A stretch of 46,666 bases of DNA from Microbacteriaceae bacterium PS02332 (GTDB taxonomy: Bacteria; Actinomycetota; Actinomycetes; Actinomycetales; Microbacteriaceae), in assembly GCA_029959645.1 (NCBI GenBank), contig JASCOJ010000007.1, forward strand, positions 1 through 46,666. The letters are read 5' to 3'. A program made the position numbers and the translations under genes. How positions within the stretch are numbered: the first letter of the stretch is position 1; each line of letters begins with the position of its first letter. Below, one piece after another: positions 34,295-43,397 of this stretch. The notes beneath the pieces were generated by a model, which did no database searches, had not been told where the DNA came from, and worked only from the letters and a program-made list of their open reading frames with translations.

Positions 34295-35448
34295 GAGTCG
34301 CCCCGGCGGAGGACGTGCTCCGCGACGCCGCGCTCGAGGTCGGCGGTGAAGCGGGTGAGGACGGCGGTCAGGAAGTCCCGCTCGGCCTCCGCCTCCTTCT
34401 TGACCTTCGCGATCTTCTTGTTGGCGAACCGGAGCACCTGACTGCTGGTGCCGCCGCCGATGAGCGAGATGAGCCTCCCGGCCGGGTGGAACTTGAGCAG
34501 TCGCTGCAACGGCAGCAGCGCCAGGAGCGGGCTGAGCGTGTCGAGCAGCTGCTCGGCGACGCGCGCGCCCCGTTCCCGGTTCGTCGCCCACTTGGCGAAG
34601 CGCTCGAACGGCAGCATCGCGGTGACGGGCAGGAGGAGGTCGACGCCGGTCCGCTGCGTCACGTCGATCTTGCCGGGCTCGAAGCGGGCGGAGGACAGCC
34701 GGATGAAGTCCTCGCCGACGTCGAGTGCGTCCGGCTCCTCGACGAAGCTCTGCAGCACGGTGCGGAGCTCCTCGAGTTCGCCGCCGGCCTTGCCGAGCAC
34801 GAGCTCGCGGAACTGGTCCACGTCCGTGTCGGGCAACAGGTCCGCCTTCGACAGCGCGAGCATCCAGATCCGGGGGAAGCGGGTCAGGCGCTTGCCGTCC
34901 TCGAGCACGTCGTCGCGCAGCCGGAAGAGCCCGGTGTGGAAGTCGGTGAGCAGGGACTTGAGGTAGCGCTCCTCCTCGCCGGCGTACTCGACGAGCTGCT
35001 GCCCGTCGACGAGCAGCACGGCGACGTCGGCGCTGAGCAGCGAGCGGAAGGTCGCGACGCGGCGGGCCTCCTCCTCGGCGGAGCTCGGGTCCTCCTCGAA
35101 CCACTCGCCGGGGTAGTCGTGCCACACGATGCCGAGGGCCTTGGACGGCCGGGGCTTCGCCTTGCCACGAGGGACGTCCGCCGCCGAGGGTTCGACGACG
35201 AAGCGGTACGCGGTGGCGGCGAAGCGGTTGGCCGCGGGTGCCGTCGCGGCGTCGCGCATGCCGAGGTAGTCCTTGTGCAGCTTCCGGCCCTGCGCTGTGT
35301 CGTCGGCCGTCACGGCGTACCGGTTCGTCCGGCGCGCAGCGGGTTCCTGCGCAGCCCCGTAGAACGACGACAGCAGGACGGTCTTGCCGCTCCCACTCCC
35401 ACCGAACACGGCGATCTGTTGCTCGACGGCGACTCGTTGCGGGCTCAT
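34291..35448 (-). CDS. TRAFAC-like P-loop GTPase-family protein
   Basis: 385 aa, soluble. GTPase-type motifs in order: G1 GGSGSGKT (about 16-23), a G3-like WHDYPGEW, then a hydrophobic strand VLLVDGQQLVEYAG and a G4-like SKAD (LALSKADLLPD) in place of NKxD. The C-terminal part is helical and amphipathic (LSPLLALLPLQRLLKF, VLRFANKKIAKVKKEAEAERDFL) and may touch membranes. The pattern recalls uncharacterised TRAFAC-clade GTPases, some proposed by others to take part in bacterial conflict systems; the resemblance here is by motif only. Leaderless start at ATG 35448 (TACTGT box). Divergent from the giant surface protein and coupled to a 114-aa partner. Confidence 0.75.
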   Translation of the reverse strand: MSPQRVAVEQQIAVFGGSGSGKTVLLSSFYGAAQEPAARRTNRYAVTADDTAQGRKLHKDYLGMRDAATAPAANRFAATAYRFVVEPSAADVPRGKAKPRPSKALGIVWHDYPGEWFEEDPSSAEEEARRVATFRSLLSADVAVLLVDGQQLVEYAGEEERYLKSLLTDFHTGLFRLRDDVLEDGKRLTRFPRIWMLALSKADLLPDTDVDQFRELVLGKAGGELEELRTVLQSFVEEPDALDVGEDFIRLSSARFEPGKIDVTQRTGVDLLLPVTAMLPFERFAKWATNRERGARVAEQLLDTLSPLLALLPLQRLLKFHPAGRLISLIGGGTSSQVLRFANKKIAKVKKEAEAERDFLTAVLTRFTADLERGVAEHVLRRGDS

Positions 35449-35455
35449 GCAATGA

Positions 35456-35461
35456 ACAGTA
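35456..35461 (-). promoter_or_regulatory. -10 box, leaderless start of the P-loop gene
   Basis: TACTGT on the minus strand with a 7-nt gap to ATG 35448. Confidence 0.55.
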
Positions 35462-35557
35462 GGCACGCGACCCCGGGGCCGGCCGGTAGCCCGAGAACGC
35501 ACAAGCGAGGTTTTTTCGCCTCGGGTGGAACAGAAGTCTGTCCATGTGTGAAGATCG

Positions 35558-35672
35558 GTGCCAGGAACCGCCAACCACGGTTCCTGCACCGGGGGTTCCT
35601 CACCAGGACACCCGGCCCCCGTCGGCTCACCACCGACGGTTCCGAGGATCAGGTGGCAGGTCTCGGCCTGCC
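35558..35672 (+). promoter_or_regulatory. Structured 5' leader of the giant surface-protein gene
   Basis: Three consecutive stem-loops: 35562-35586 (9-bp perfect, extendable to 12 with one bulge), 35619-35639 (7-bp perfect, 7-nt loop) and 35655-35672 (6-bp, 6-nt loop). They end about 20 bases before the start codon. The motif CCAGGAAC occurs at the first hairpin and again just after the third. It could control translation or mRNA stability. Confidence 0.45.
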
Positions 35673-35692
35673 AGGAACACAAAAGGACACGC

Positions 35693-38600
35693 ATGCGCAG
35701 GCACGTGTCGTCGACGGCGACCCCACGGTCGACCTCGGCGTACCAGTGGACACGACAGACGACCACGGCACGGCACATCGGGACTCGAGGACGAGTCTCC
35801 GTCGGTCGGCCACTCCTGCGCGGCGGTGTCGTCGCGACGGTGGCGGCGCTCATCGCCGCCACCGTCGCGGTCCAACCCGCGGCAGCCGCGCCGACCGACG
35901 TCAACCAGGCGGAGGGGGTGCTCGTGAGCGGTTCGGGCATCGCGGACATCGACACGCTCGCGCAGCTCGCCAGCGCCTACTCGGCGCGCGGGCAGGCCGC
36001 CGGCGGCGGGACGACGGCGCAGCCGGTCGACCTCACTGCGCTGAACGCGCTCGACGTCGACCTGGGCAACGACGTCGACCTACTCGGGCAGAACGGCATC
36101 CTGACGCTCGGCGTCGCCGACCAGTACGCCTCCACCACCGCGACCGGGGCCACCGCCTCGTCGGGCGTGGTCGCGAACGACGGCGGCATCGGCGTCGGCA
36201 CCGGCACGACCGGCACCGGCGCGACGGTCAACCTGAACCCACTGCTCGGGAGGGTCGGCGCGGACACGAGCCTCCTGGCCGACGCGCAGCTCTCGGTCGG
36301 TGCCATCGCCTCGACGATCACCGCCACCCGCGGGCAGACCGTCACCACCTCGAGCGACTACCGCATCGCCGGCGCGACGCTGCGGCTGCAGAGCCCCGCG
36401 GTGCAGGGCCTGACCGGTGCGCTGCAGCAGGACCTCCGCACCTACTCCGGCACGGTCAACTCGACGATCGGCGCGAACGGGGCGCTCTCCGGCGTCACCA
36501 CGCAACTCACCGCCACGTTGCAGCAGCTCCTGCGTACGACGCTGCTCGGCTCAGCCGTCACCGTGAACGGCACGACGGTCACCGCCTCGGTGAACCTGAA
36601 CCTCGACGACACCCTGACGCAGGTGCTCCGACAGCCGCTCACCGACGGCGCCGTCACGCTCGTGCCGTCCACCGGCGTGGTCACGGTCGACCTCGACCGC
36701 CTCACCACGCTCAACGGCCAGCCCGCCAACACCTCGGTGCTCACCGCGGCGACCGTGGCCTCGATCAACAGCAGCATCGCGACCATCCTCGGGACGCAGC
36801 TGCCCACCGCGCTGCAGACGGCGGTCGTCAACACCGTCAACAGCACCGCGGTCCGCGTCGACGTCACCGCTCAGGTCGGTACCGCCCTGGGGCAGCTGAC
36901 TCCGATCGGCATCCGCATCGACTCGACCCTCGGCCAGCTCGCCGGTTCGACCCCGGGCCAGCCGACGATCACCGTCACGCAGGGCCCGCTCGGCCTCGAC
37001 GTCCTCGGCGGCCTGCTCACCCCCGCCGTGCGCACGATCGTCGTGCCGGCGGTGCAGAACCTGGTCCGGCCGCTCGTCACCGGGACGGCCCTGACGAACC
37101 TCGGCACCACCCTCACAGGCACCACCTCGGCGGTCTCCCGGCTCCTCGCGCCGGCCGTGGTGCTCATCCGGCAGGCGATCGACATCACCGTGAACGCGCA
37201 GGACACCACGACCGGCTTCCGCGACCCCCGCGGCACCGACGACGGCTCCCGCAGCGTGCACGCCCTCCGCCTCGCGGTGCTGCCGGGGGTGAACGCCTCC
37301 ACGGTCGACCTCGCGACCTCGACGGTCCGCACCACCGCGTTCACCGCCCCGACCATCACCGCGCCGACTGCCGACCAGGTCCTCACCGTCCCGACCGCCG
37401 ACGCCACCCGCAGCGTGACCGTCAGCGGCGCCGGCGAGCCCGGTGCGACGATCGCCGTCGACCTCGGCAACGGGATCACCGGCACGGCGACCGTCGGCGC
37501 CGACGGCACCTGGACCACCACGATCGCGGGGGTCCCCGCCGGGCAGCGCACCGCGACCGCGACCCAGACGGTCGGCACCACGCCGGCCGGCACGGCCACG
37601 CAGGACTTCACCGTCGCCGTGCAGCGGCCGCTCGTGATCACCACGCCCGTCGAGGGCCGGACCTTCACCATCACCGGCGACACCACGCCGGTCACCCTGA
37701 CCGGCACCGCGACGGCGGGTGCGACGATCGCCGTGGACCTCGGCAACGGGCGCACCGCCACGGGGACCGCCGACGGGACCGGAGCCTGGACGGCCACCGT
37801 CCCGGGCCTCCCGGTCGGCACCTACACGGCCAGCGTGACCCAGACGGTCGGCGACACCACGTCCGCCGCCCGCACCCGGTCCTTCAGCATCGTCCGCGCT
37901 GCCGACCTCAGCGTCACGACGCCGACCGAGGGGCAGGACTTCACCGTCCTCGGCGCCACCGACACCCGCCCGGTGCCGTTCGCCGGCCGGGCCCAGGCCG
38001 GTGCGACCGTGACCGTCGACCTCGGGGCCGGTCGCACCGCGACCACCACCGCGGGTGCGGACGGCACCTGGTCGACCAGCGTCGCCGACGTCCCGGTCGG
38101 CACCTACACGGCCCGGGTCACGCAGACCGTCGACGGCACGACCAGCACGCCGCTCCAGCGGGGCTTCACCGTGAGCGCCGCCGACCCGGTCCGCATCGCG
38201 ACGCCCGCCGACGGCAGCACCATCGCGGTCGCCGACGCGGACGCCACGACCGCGGTCACCGTGACCGGCACGGCCGAGCCCGGCGCCCGGGTCGACGTCT
38301 CCATCGGCGGCGCCTTCGCCGCGATCGTCCCCGCGGACGGCGGCACCTGGACGGCGACCTTCGCCGGGGTGCCGGTCGGCCCCCGGACCGTCACGGCGAT
38401 CGAGACCGTCGACGGGCAGACCTCCGGCCCGGCCACCTCGACGTTCACCGTCGCCGCCGGGCAGCCGGTGACGATCACCGCGCCCGACGACGGCACCACG
38501 ATCGCCGTCATCGACGCCGACACCACCGTCGACGTGCCGGTCCGCGGCACGGCCGACCCGGGCGCGACCGTCGACGTCGCGCTCGGCACCGGCCTGACGG

Positions 38601-41600
38601 CCCGCACGCAGGCCGGTACCGACGGCACCTGGGCGGTCACCGTCGCCGACGTCCCCGTGGGGCGGTTCACCGTGCAGGCGATCCAGACGGTCCGCGACAC
38701 CACCTCGGCGGCCGACCCGCGGGTCGTGACCGTCGTGCCGGCAGCACCGCTCCGGGTGACCGCGCCCGACCAGGGCGACACCACCGCGGTGGCGACGGCG
38801 GGCTCCACGCTCGACGTCCCCGTCACCGGCTCCGCGCAGCCGGGCTCGACCGTCACGGTCGTGCTCGACGGCGGCGCCCCGGCCACCACCACCGCGGGAG
38901 CCGACGGCAACTGGACCACCACGCTGCCGGGCGTCGGCACCGGTCCGCACACGGTCACGGTGACGCAGACCGTGGGCGGCGTCACCGGTCCCGCCACCGA
39001 GCGGAACTTCACGATCGCGGTCGGCGCACCGGTCGTCATCGACAGCCCGAGCGCGGGCCAGCAGGTCCCCGCGGGCGGCGACGGCACCGCGCAGGTCATC
39101 GTGACCGGCACGGCCGAGCCCGGCGCCACCGTCACGGTCCGGCTCGACGGGGGAGCCCCGGTCGACGTCGTCGCCGACGGCTCCGGCAGCTGGACGGCAC
39201 CCGCCACCGGAAGCACCCCGCTCGCGATCGGCGCACACGGCGTGACCGCGGTCGAGACCGTCAACGGCACCACCGGCCCGACCGTGGACCGCGACTTCAC
39301 CGTCGTGCCCGGCCGTGCCGTCACGATCGACACCCCGCCGACCGGGTCCCGGTACGTCGTGCTCGACGGCACCACCGCCACGGTGGACATCGCCGGCACC
39401 GCCCAGCCCGGCGCGGCCGTGTCCGTCGTCGTCGGCGGGGGCACCCCGCTGACCACCACCGCCGACCCGACGACCGGAGCGTGGACCGTCCGCGCTCCCG
39501 GCCTCGCCCCGGCCGGCCCGGTCACGATCGGTGCCACGCAGGAGATCGGCGGCGTCCGGACGGAGGCCCTCCCGATCACGATCCAGGTCGTCGCCGCCAC
39601 CCCGGTCACGATCACCACGCCCGTCGCCGGCGCGGACCCGGTCCTCGTCGCCGGACCGCTCGCCACCGTCGGCGTCCCCGTCACGGGCACGGCCCAGGCC
39701 GGTGCGACGCTCACCGTGCGCACCCCCGGCGCCCCCGACCAGACCACCACGGTCCAGCCGGACGGCACCTGGAGCGTCACCGTCCCCGGTCTCGGGGTCG
39801 GCGACCACACGGTGTCCGCGACGCAGACGCTCGGCGGCGCGACCTCCGACCCGGTGCAGCGCACCGTCACGGTCAAGGCGGCCGCGGCCGTCACCGTGAC
39901 CACGCCGAGCGACGGCGACACCCTCGTCGTCGCCGACGCGGGGACCACACGGGACGTCCCCGTCGCCGGGACCGCCCAGCCGGGCGCCCCGGTCACGGTG
40001 ACGCTCGACGGCACCGACGGCACCGACGTCGCCACCACGGCGGACGGCGACGGCGACTGGACGGTCGTCTTCCCGGGCGTCGGTGAAGGCGACCACACCG
40101 TCACCGCGACCCAGACGGTCGGCGGCACCACGGCCCCCAGCCCGGCGACCGACTTCACCGTCGCCGCCGTCGCCCCGATCGCGATCGACCAGCCCACCGA
40201 CGGCACCGTCGTCCGGGTAGCCGACGCGACCGGCACGGTCGACCTCCGCACCTCCGGCACGGCCGAGCCGCGGGCGACCGTCGACGTGACGCTGTCCTCC
40301 GGCCCGGCGGCCACGGTCACCGCGGACGCGGACGGCCGCTGGACGACGACGTTCGCGGACGTGCCCGTCGGGGAGCTCCGGGTCGCCGCCGTGCAGACCG
40401 TGCAGGGCCAGGTCTCCGGACCGGTCTCCGCCGGGGTCACGGTCCAGGCGGGCGCACCGCTGACGGTCACCGACCCGGCCGGCACGACCCGCGTGGTCGT
40501 CGCCGACGCGGACGCCACCACCGCCGTCGCCTTCGCCGGCACCGGCGACCCCGACGCGACCGTCACGGTCGACCTCGGACGGGGCCTGACGGCCACCGCC
40601 GAGGTCGGTGACGACGGCCGCTGGGCGACCACCGTCCCGACCGTGCCGGTCGGTACGCGCGCCGCCGAGGTCACCCAGTCGCTGGGCGGCACCACGAGCC
40701 TGCCGGTCAGCCGGGAGGTCGTGGTCACCGCCGCCGCGCCGCTCACCGTCACGCAGCCCGCCGGGCCCGTGACCGTCGCGGACGACGACGCCACCACCAC
40801 GGTCCCCGTGGGCGGCACCGCCGAGCCCGGCGCCACCGTCAGCGTGGGCGTCGACGACCGTGACCCGGTCGAGACGACCGTCGGTGGCGACGGCACCTGG
40901 ACCGTGGACGTCCCCGACCTCGGCACCGGCACCCACACCGTGACGGCGGAGCAGACCGTCGGCGACTCCACCTCGACCACGCCGGTCACCGGCACCGTCC
41001 GGGTCGTGGCCGCCGCACCGGTCGTCGTCACCACGCCGACCGCCGGGCAGGAGTACCGCGTCGCCGACGCGGACGCCTCCACCACCGTCACGGTGCGCGG
41101 CACCGCCGAGCCAAGTGCGCCCGTCACGGTCGACCTCGGCCGCGGCGACACCGCCACCACGACGGCCGACGCGGACGGCCGCTGGGCCGTGGACGTCACC
41201 GACGTGGCACCCGGCGACGTGACCGTCAGCGTCACGCAGCAGGTGGGCGACACCCGCTCGACGCCGGTCACCGTGCCGGTCCGGGTCGTCGTCGCCGACC
41301 CGCTGACGATCGGGGTGCCCCAGGGCGGCTCGACCGTCCTCGTCGCCGACGCCGGGGACACCACCACCGTGACCGCACAGGGCACGGCGGACGACGGCGC
41401 CACCGTCCGGGTCACCCTCGACGGGGGCGACCCGGTCGACGTCACCGCCACCGACGGCCGCTGGAGCGTCGACCTCGACGGGCTCGGCACCGGCGACCAC
41501 ACCGTCAGCGCCACGCAGACGGTCGGCGGCACGACCTCGGCACCGGTCACGACGACCTTCACGGTCGCCGCGGCCCGCGCCCTGACGGTCGACGCCCCCG

Positions 41601-43291
41601 CCGACGGCCTCACCGTCACCGTCCCGGTCGGCACCACCGACACCGACCTGCCGGTGAACGGCTCCGGGCAGCCTGGCGCCACCGTCCGGGTCGTGCTCGA
41701 CGACCGCGCCCCGGTCGAGGTCACGGTCGGCACGGACGGCCGCTGGTCGACGGAGCTCGACGGTGTCCGCACCGGCGACCACACCGTCACCGCCACGCAG
41801 GTCGTGCGGGACACCACCTCCGCCCCCGTGGTCCGCGACCTCACCGTCGCGACCGCCGCGGTCGGCGACGTCGTGGTCACCGCACCCCTCGCCGGGTCGG
41901 TCGTCCGGACGCTCGCCGACACGGTCGACGTGCCGGTCAGCGGCACCGCGGTTGCCGGCGCCGACGTCTCGGTCACCGTCGACGGCGGCACCCCGGTCAC
42001 CACGACGGCCGACGGGGAGGGCGACTGGAGCGTCACCGTCCCGGGTGTCGGCCTCGGTGCACACACGGTCAGCGCCACGCAGACCGTCGCCGGCACGACC
42101 AGCGCCGCGACCGACCTGCCGTTCTCGCTGATCGCCGCGACGCCGGTGACCGTCACGAGCCCGACCGACGGCCAGACCGTCCCGGCGACCGGCACCACAG
42201 TGTCGGTGCCGGTGAGCGGGACCGCCGAGCCGGGGGCCGCGATCGCGGTCACCGTCGACGGGCAGACGGTCCCCACCACCGCAGGGGACGACGGGTCATG
42301 GACCGTGACGGTCGGCGACCTGCCGGTCGGGGACCACACGATCGCCGTCACCGAGACGGTCGCCGGGGTCACCTCGGACCCGGTCACCACCGGCATCACG
42401 GTGGCCGCGGTGGGCGACGGCGACGTGGTCATCACCTCGCCGACGTCCGGTCAGCTCATCCCGGCCGACGGCATGGGCGACACGGGAACGATCCACGTCG
42501 TCGGCACCGCCGCCGCGGGCGCCACCGTCACGGTGACGCTCTCCGACGGGCAGGTCCGCACCACCACGGCGGACGCCGACGGGAACTGGGACGTCACCTT
42601 CACGGCCGTCCCCGAGGGCCGGTGGACGATCACCGCGGTCCAGACCGTCCGCGGCACGCAGAGCACGGCCCCGGAGGTCGTGGTCACGCTCGACGCGGTC
42701 GACCCCCTCGCGGTCGCCGACCCGGATCCGGGCGAGCACCGGGCTGCGAACGACGACGGCTGGTACGACTGGCCCGTCATGGGCACGGCCGAGCCCGGCG
42801 CGACCGTCACGGTGTGGACCGACGGGGTCGACCGCGTGGTCGACACGGCGGACGCCGACGGCACCTGGTCCGTGGTGCTCCGGCTGGGTGTCGGGTCCCA
42901 CGTGGTCCGCGCGACGCAGACCGTCGGTGGCGTGACCTCCGCGGTGCAGACGGTACCCGTGGTCGTGGACGCCGTGGCGCTGCAGCCGGGTACCCCGGGC
43001 ACCCCGGGCAACCCGGGCACCCCGGGTACCCCTGGTGCACCTGGGAACGGGGTCGGTGGCAACGGCGCGCTGGGTGGCATCCCGGCCGGCGCGGGCACCG
43101 GTACCGGTCGCGGCAACGGGACCGGGGTCGGCACCGGGAGCGGTTCGGGCGCTCCCGGTGGCGCCCTCGCCGTCACAGGCGCGGACGTCGCGCCGCTCGC
43201 GGGCACGGCCGGGGGCATCCTGGTGCTCGGCCTGGTGCTGCTGGGCCTGTCCCGCCTGGCACGCCGGTTCCGCGAGCGCACGCGGTCCTGA
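35693..43291 (+). CDS. Giant wall-anchored choice-of-anchor G protein with 20 Ig-like repeats
   Basis: 2532 aa. ATG 35693 follows AAAAGGA. A long signal peptide (basic region, then VVATVAALIAATVAVQPAAAA) is cut near residue 65. Residues about 66-550 resemble the choice-of-anchor G module (LNALDVDLGNDVDLLGQNGILTLG...). Then come 20 tandem beta-sandwich repeats of 91-96 aa (about 551-2430), each reading xVTxPxxG...VxGTAxPGATVxVxL...DGxWxxxxxxVPxGxxTxxxTQTVxGxTS. A collagen-like GTPGTPGNP spacer and Gly/Thr-rich stretch lead to LAVTG, a hydrophobic helix and RRFRERTRS. The repeats should form a long rod projecting an N-terminal head, probably an adhesin or surface-layer-like fibre. A sortase of class E is expected to attach it to peptidoglycan. 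It ends at a strong hairpin terminator. Confidence 0.88.
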   Translation: MRRHVSSTATPRSTSAYQWTRQTTTARHIGTRGRVSVGRPLLRGGVVATVAALIAATVAVQPAAAAPTDVNQAEGVLVSGSGIADIDTLAQLASAYSARGQAAGGGTTAQPVDLTALNALDVDLGNDVDLLGQNGILTLGVADQYASTTATGATASSGVVANDGGIGVGTGTTGTGATVNLNPLLGRVGADTSLLADAQLSVGAIASTITATRGQTVTTSSDYRIAGATLRLQSPAVQGLTGALQQDLRTYSGTVNSTIGANGALSGVTTQLTATLQQLLRTTLLGSAVTVNGTTVTASVNLNLDDTLTQVLRQPLTDGAVTLVPSTGVVTVDLDRLTTLNGQPANTSVLTAATVASINSSIATILGTQLPTALQTAVVNTVNSTAVRVDVTAQVGTALGQLTPIGIRIDSTLGQLAGSTPGQPTITVTQGPLGLDVLGGLLTPAVRTIVVPAVQNLVRPLVTGTALTNLGTTLTGTTSAVSRLLAPAVVLIRQAIDITVNAQDTTTGFRDPRGTDDGSRSVHALRLAVLPGVNASTVDLATSTVRTTAFTAPTITAPTADQVLTVPTADATRSVTVSGAGEPGATIAVDLGNGITGTATVGADGTWTTTIAGVPAGQRTATATQTVGTTPAGTATQDFTVAVQRPLVITTPVEGRTFTITGDTTPVTLTGTATAGATIAVDLGNGRTATGTADGTGAWTATVPGLPVGTYTASVTQTVGDTTSAARTRSFSIVRAADLSVTTPTEGQDFTVLGATDTRPVPFAGRAQAGATVTVDLGAGRTATTTAGADGTWSTSVADVPVGTYTARVTQTVDGTTSTPLQRGFTVSAADPVRIATPADGSTIAVADADATTAVTVTGTAEPGARVDVSIGGAFAAIVPADGGTWTATFAGVPVGPRTVTAIETVDGQTSGPATSTFTVAAGQPVTITAPDDGTTIAVIDADTTVDVPVRGTADPGATVDVALGTGLTARTQAGTDGTWAVTVADVPVGRFTVQAIQTVRDTTSAADPRVVTVVPAAPLRVTAPDQGDTTAVATAGSTLDVPVTGSAQPGSTVTVVLDGGAPATTTAGADGNWTTTLPGVGTGPHTVTVTQTVGGVTGPATERNFTIAVGAPVVIDSPSAGQQVPAGGDGTAQVIVTGTAEPGATVTVRLDGGAPVDVVADGSGSWTAPATGSTPLAIGAHGVTAVETVNGTTGPTVDRDFTVVPGRAVTIDTPPTGSRYVVLDGTTATVDIAGTAQPGAAVSVVVGGGTPLTTTADPTTGAWTVRAPGLAPAGPVTIGATQEIGGVRTEALPITIQVVAATPVTITTPVAGADPVLVAGPLATVGVPVTGTAQAGATLTVRTPGAPDQTTTVQPDGTWSVTVPGLGVGDHTVSATQTLGGATSDPVQRTVTVKAAAAVTVTTPSDGDTLVVADAGTTRDVPVAGTAQPGAPVTVTLDGTDGTDVATTADGDGDWTVVFPGVGEGDHTVTATQTVGGTTAPSPATDFTVAAVAPIAIDQPTDGTVVRVADATGTVDLRTSGTAEPRATVDVTLSSGPAATVTADADGRWTTTFADVPVGELRVAAVQTVQGQVSGPVSAGVTVQAGAPLTVTDPAGTTRVVVADADATTAVAFAGTGDPDATVTVDLGRGLTATAEVGDDGRWATTVPTVPVGTRAAEVTQSLGGTTSLPVSREVVVTAAAPLTVTQPAGPVTVADDDATTTVPVGGTAEPGATVSVGVDDRDPVETTVGGDGTWTVDVPDLGTGTHTVTAEQTVGDSTSTTPVTGTVRVVAAAPVVVTTPTAGQEYRVADADASTTVTVRGTAEPSAPVTVDLGRGDTATTTADADGRWAVDVTDVAPGDVTVSVTQQVGDTRSTPVTVPVRVVVADPLTIGVPQGGSTVLVADAGDTTTVTAQGTADDGATVRVTLDGGDPVDVTATDGRWSVDLDGLGTGDHTVSATQTVGGTTSAPVTTTFTVAAARALTVDAPADGLTVTVPVGTTDTDLPVNGSGQPGATVRVVLDDRAPVEVTVGTDGRWSTELDGVRTGDHTVTATQVVRDTTSAPVVRDLTVATAAVGDVVVTAPLAGSVVRTLADTVDVPVSGTAVAGADVSVTVDGGTPVTTTADGEGDWSVTVPGVGLGAHTVSATQTVAGTTSAATDLPFSLIAATPVTVTSPTDGQTVPATGTTVSVPVSGTAEPGAAIAVTVDGQTVPTTAGDDGSWTVTVGDLPVGDHTIAVTETVAGVTSDPVTTGITVAAVGDGDVVITSPTSGQLIPADGMGDTGTIHVVGTAAAGATVTVTLSDGQVRTTTADADGNWDVTFTAVPEGRWTITAVQTVRGTQSTAPEVVVTLDAVDPLAVADPDPGEHRAANDDGWYDWPVMGTAEPGATVTVWTDGVDRVVDTADADGTWSVVLRLGVGSHVVRATQTVGGVTSAVQTVPVVVDAVALQPGTPGTPGNPGTPGTPGAPGNGVGGNGALGGIPAGAGTGTGRGNGTGVGTGSGSGAPGGALAVTGADVAPLAGTAGGILVLGLVLLGLSRLARRFRERTRS
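37345..42981 (+). repeat. 20 tandem Ig-like domain repeats (about 282 bp each)
   Basis: Twenty units of 91-96 codons, counted by the recurring DGxW and TQTVxGxTS signatures. Units differ at many positions, so this is an old, diversified array and not a recent amplification. Confidence 0.85.
42986..43048 (+). repeat. 9-bp collagen-like tandem repeat
   Basis: Seven 9-base units of the form CCGGGNACC (the last two degenerate), encoding Pro-Gly-Thr/Asn/Ala triplets between the Ig repeats and the sorting signal. Confidence 0.85.
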
Positions 43292-43313
43292 CGGACCCCC
43301 GGTGAACGGCACC

Positions 43314-43344
43314 GCGCCCCCCGACCTCGACGGTCGGGGGGCGT
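43314..43344. terminator. Bidirectional terminator between giant protein and MFS genes
   Basis: A 12-bp perfect GC-rich stem (43315-43326 with 43332-43343) with a TCGAC loop, plus one possible G-T pair. It lies between the convergent stops at 43291 and 43398. Confidence 0.8.
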
Positions 43345-43397
43345 GTTGCCGTCCGGGCGTCCGGGCGGGGTCGGCGGTCGGCCTCCCGGGGCGCGTA

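Noticed and set aside
36551-42064. 1837-codon open frame on the minus strand under the giant surface protein, and a 2008-codon plus-strand frame at 34060-40086
   Set aside because: Arg/Gly/Asp-rich low-complexity translations with no domain, caused by strong GC3 bias; the frame at 35693-43291 has signal peptide, repeats and sorting signal.
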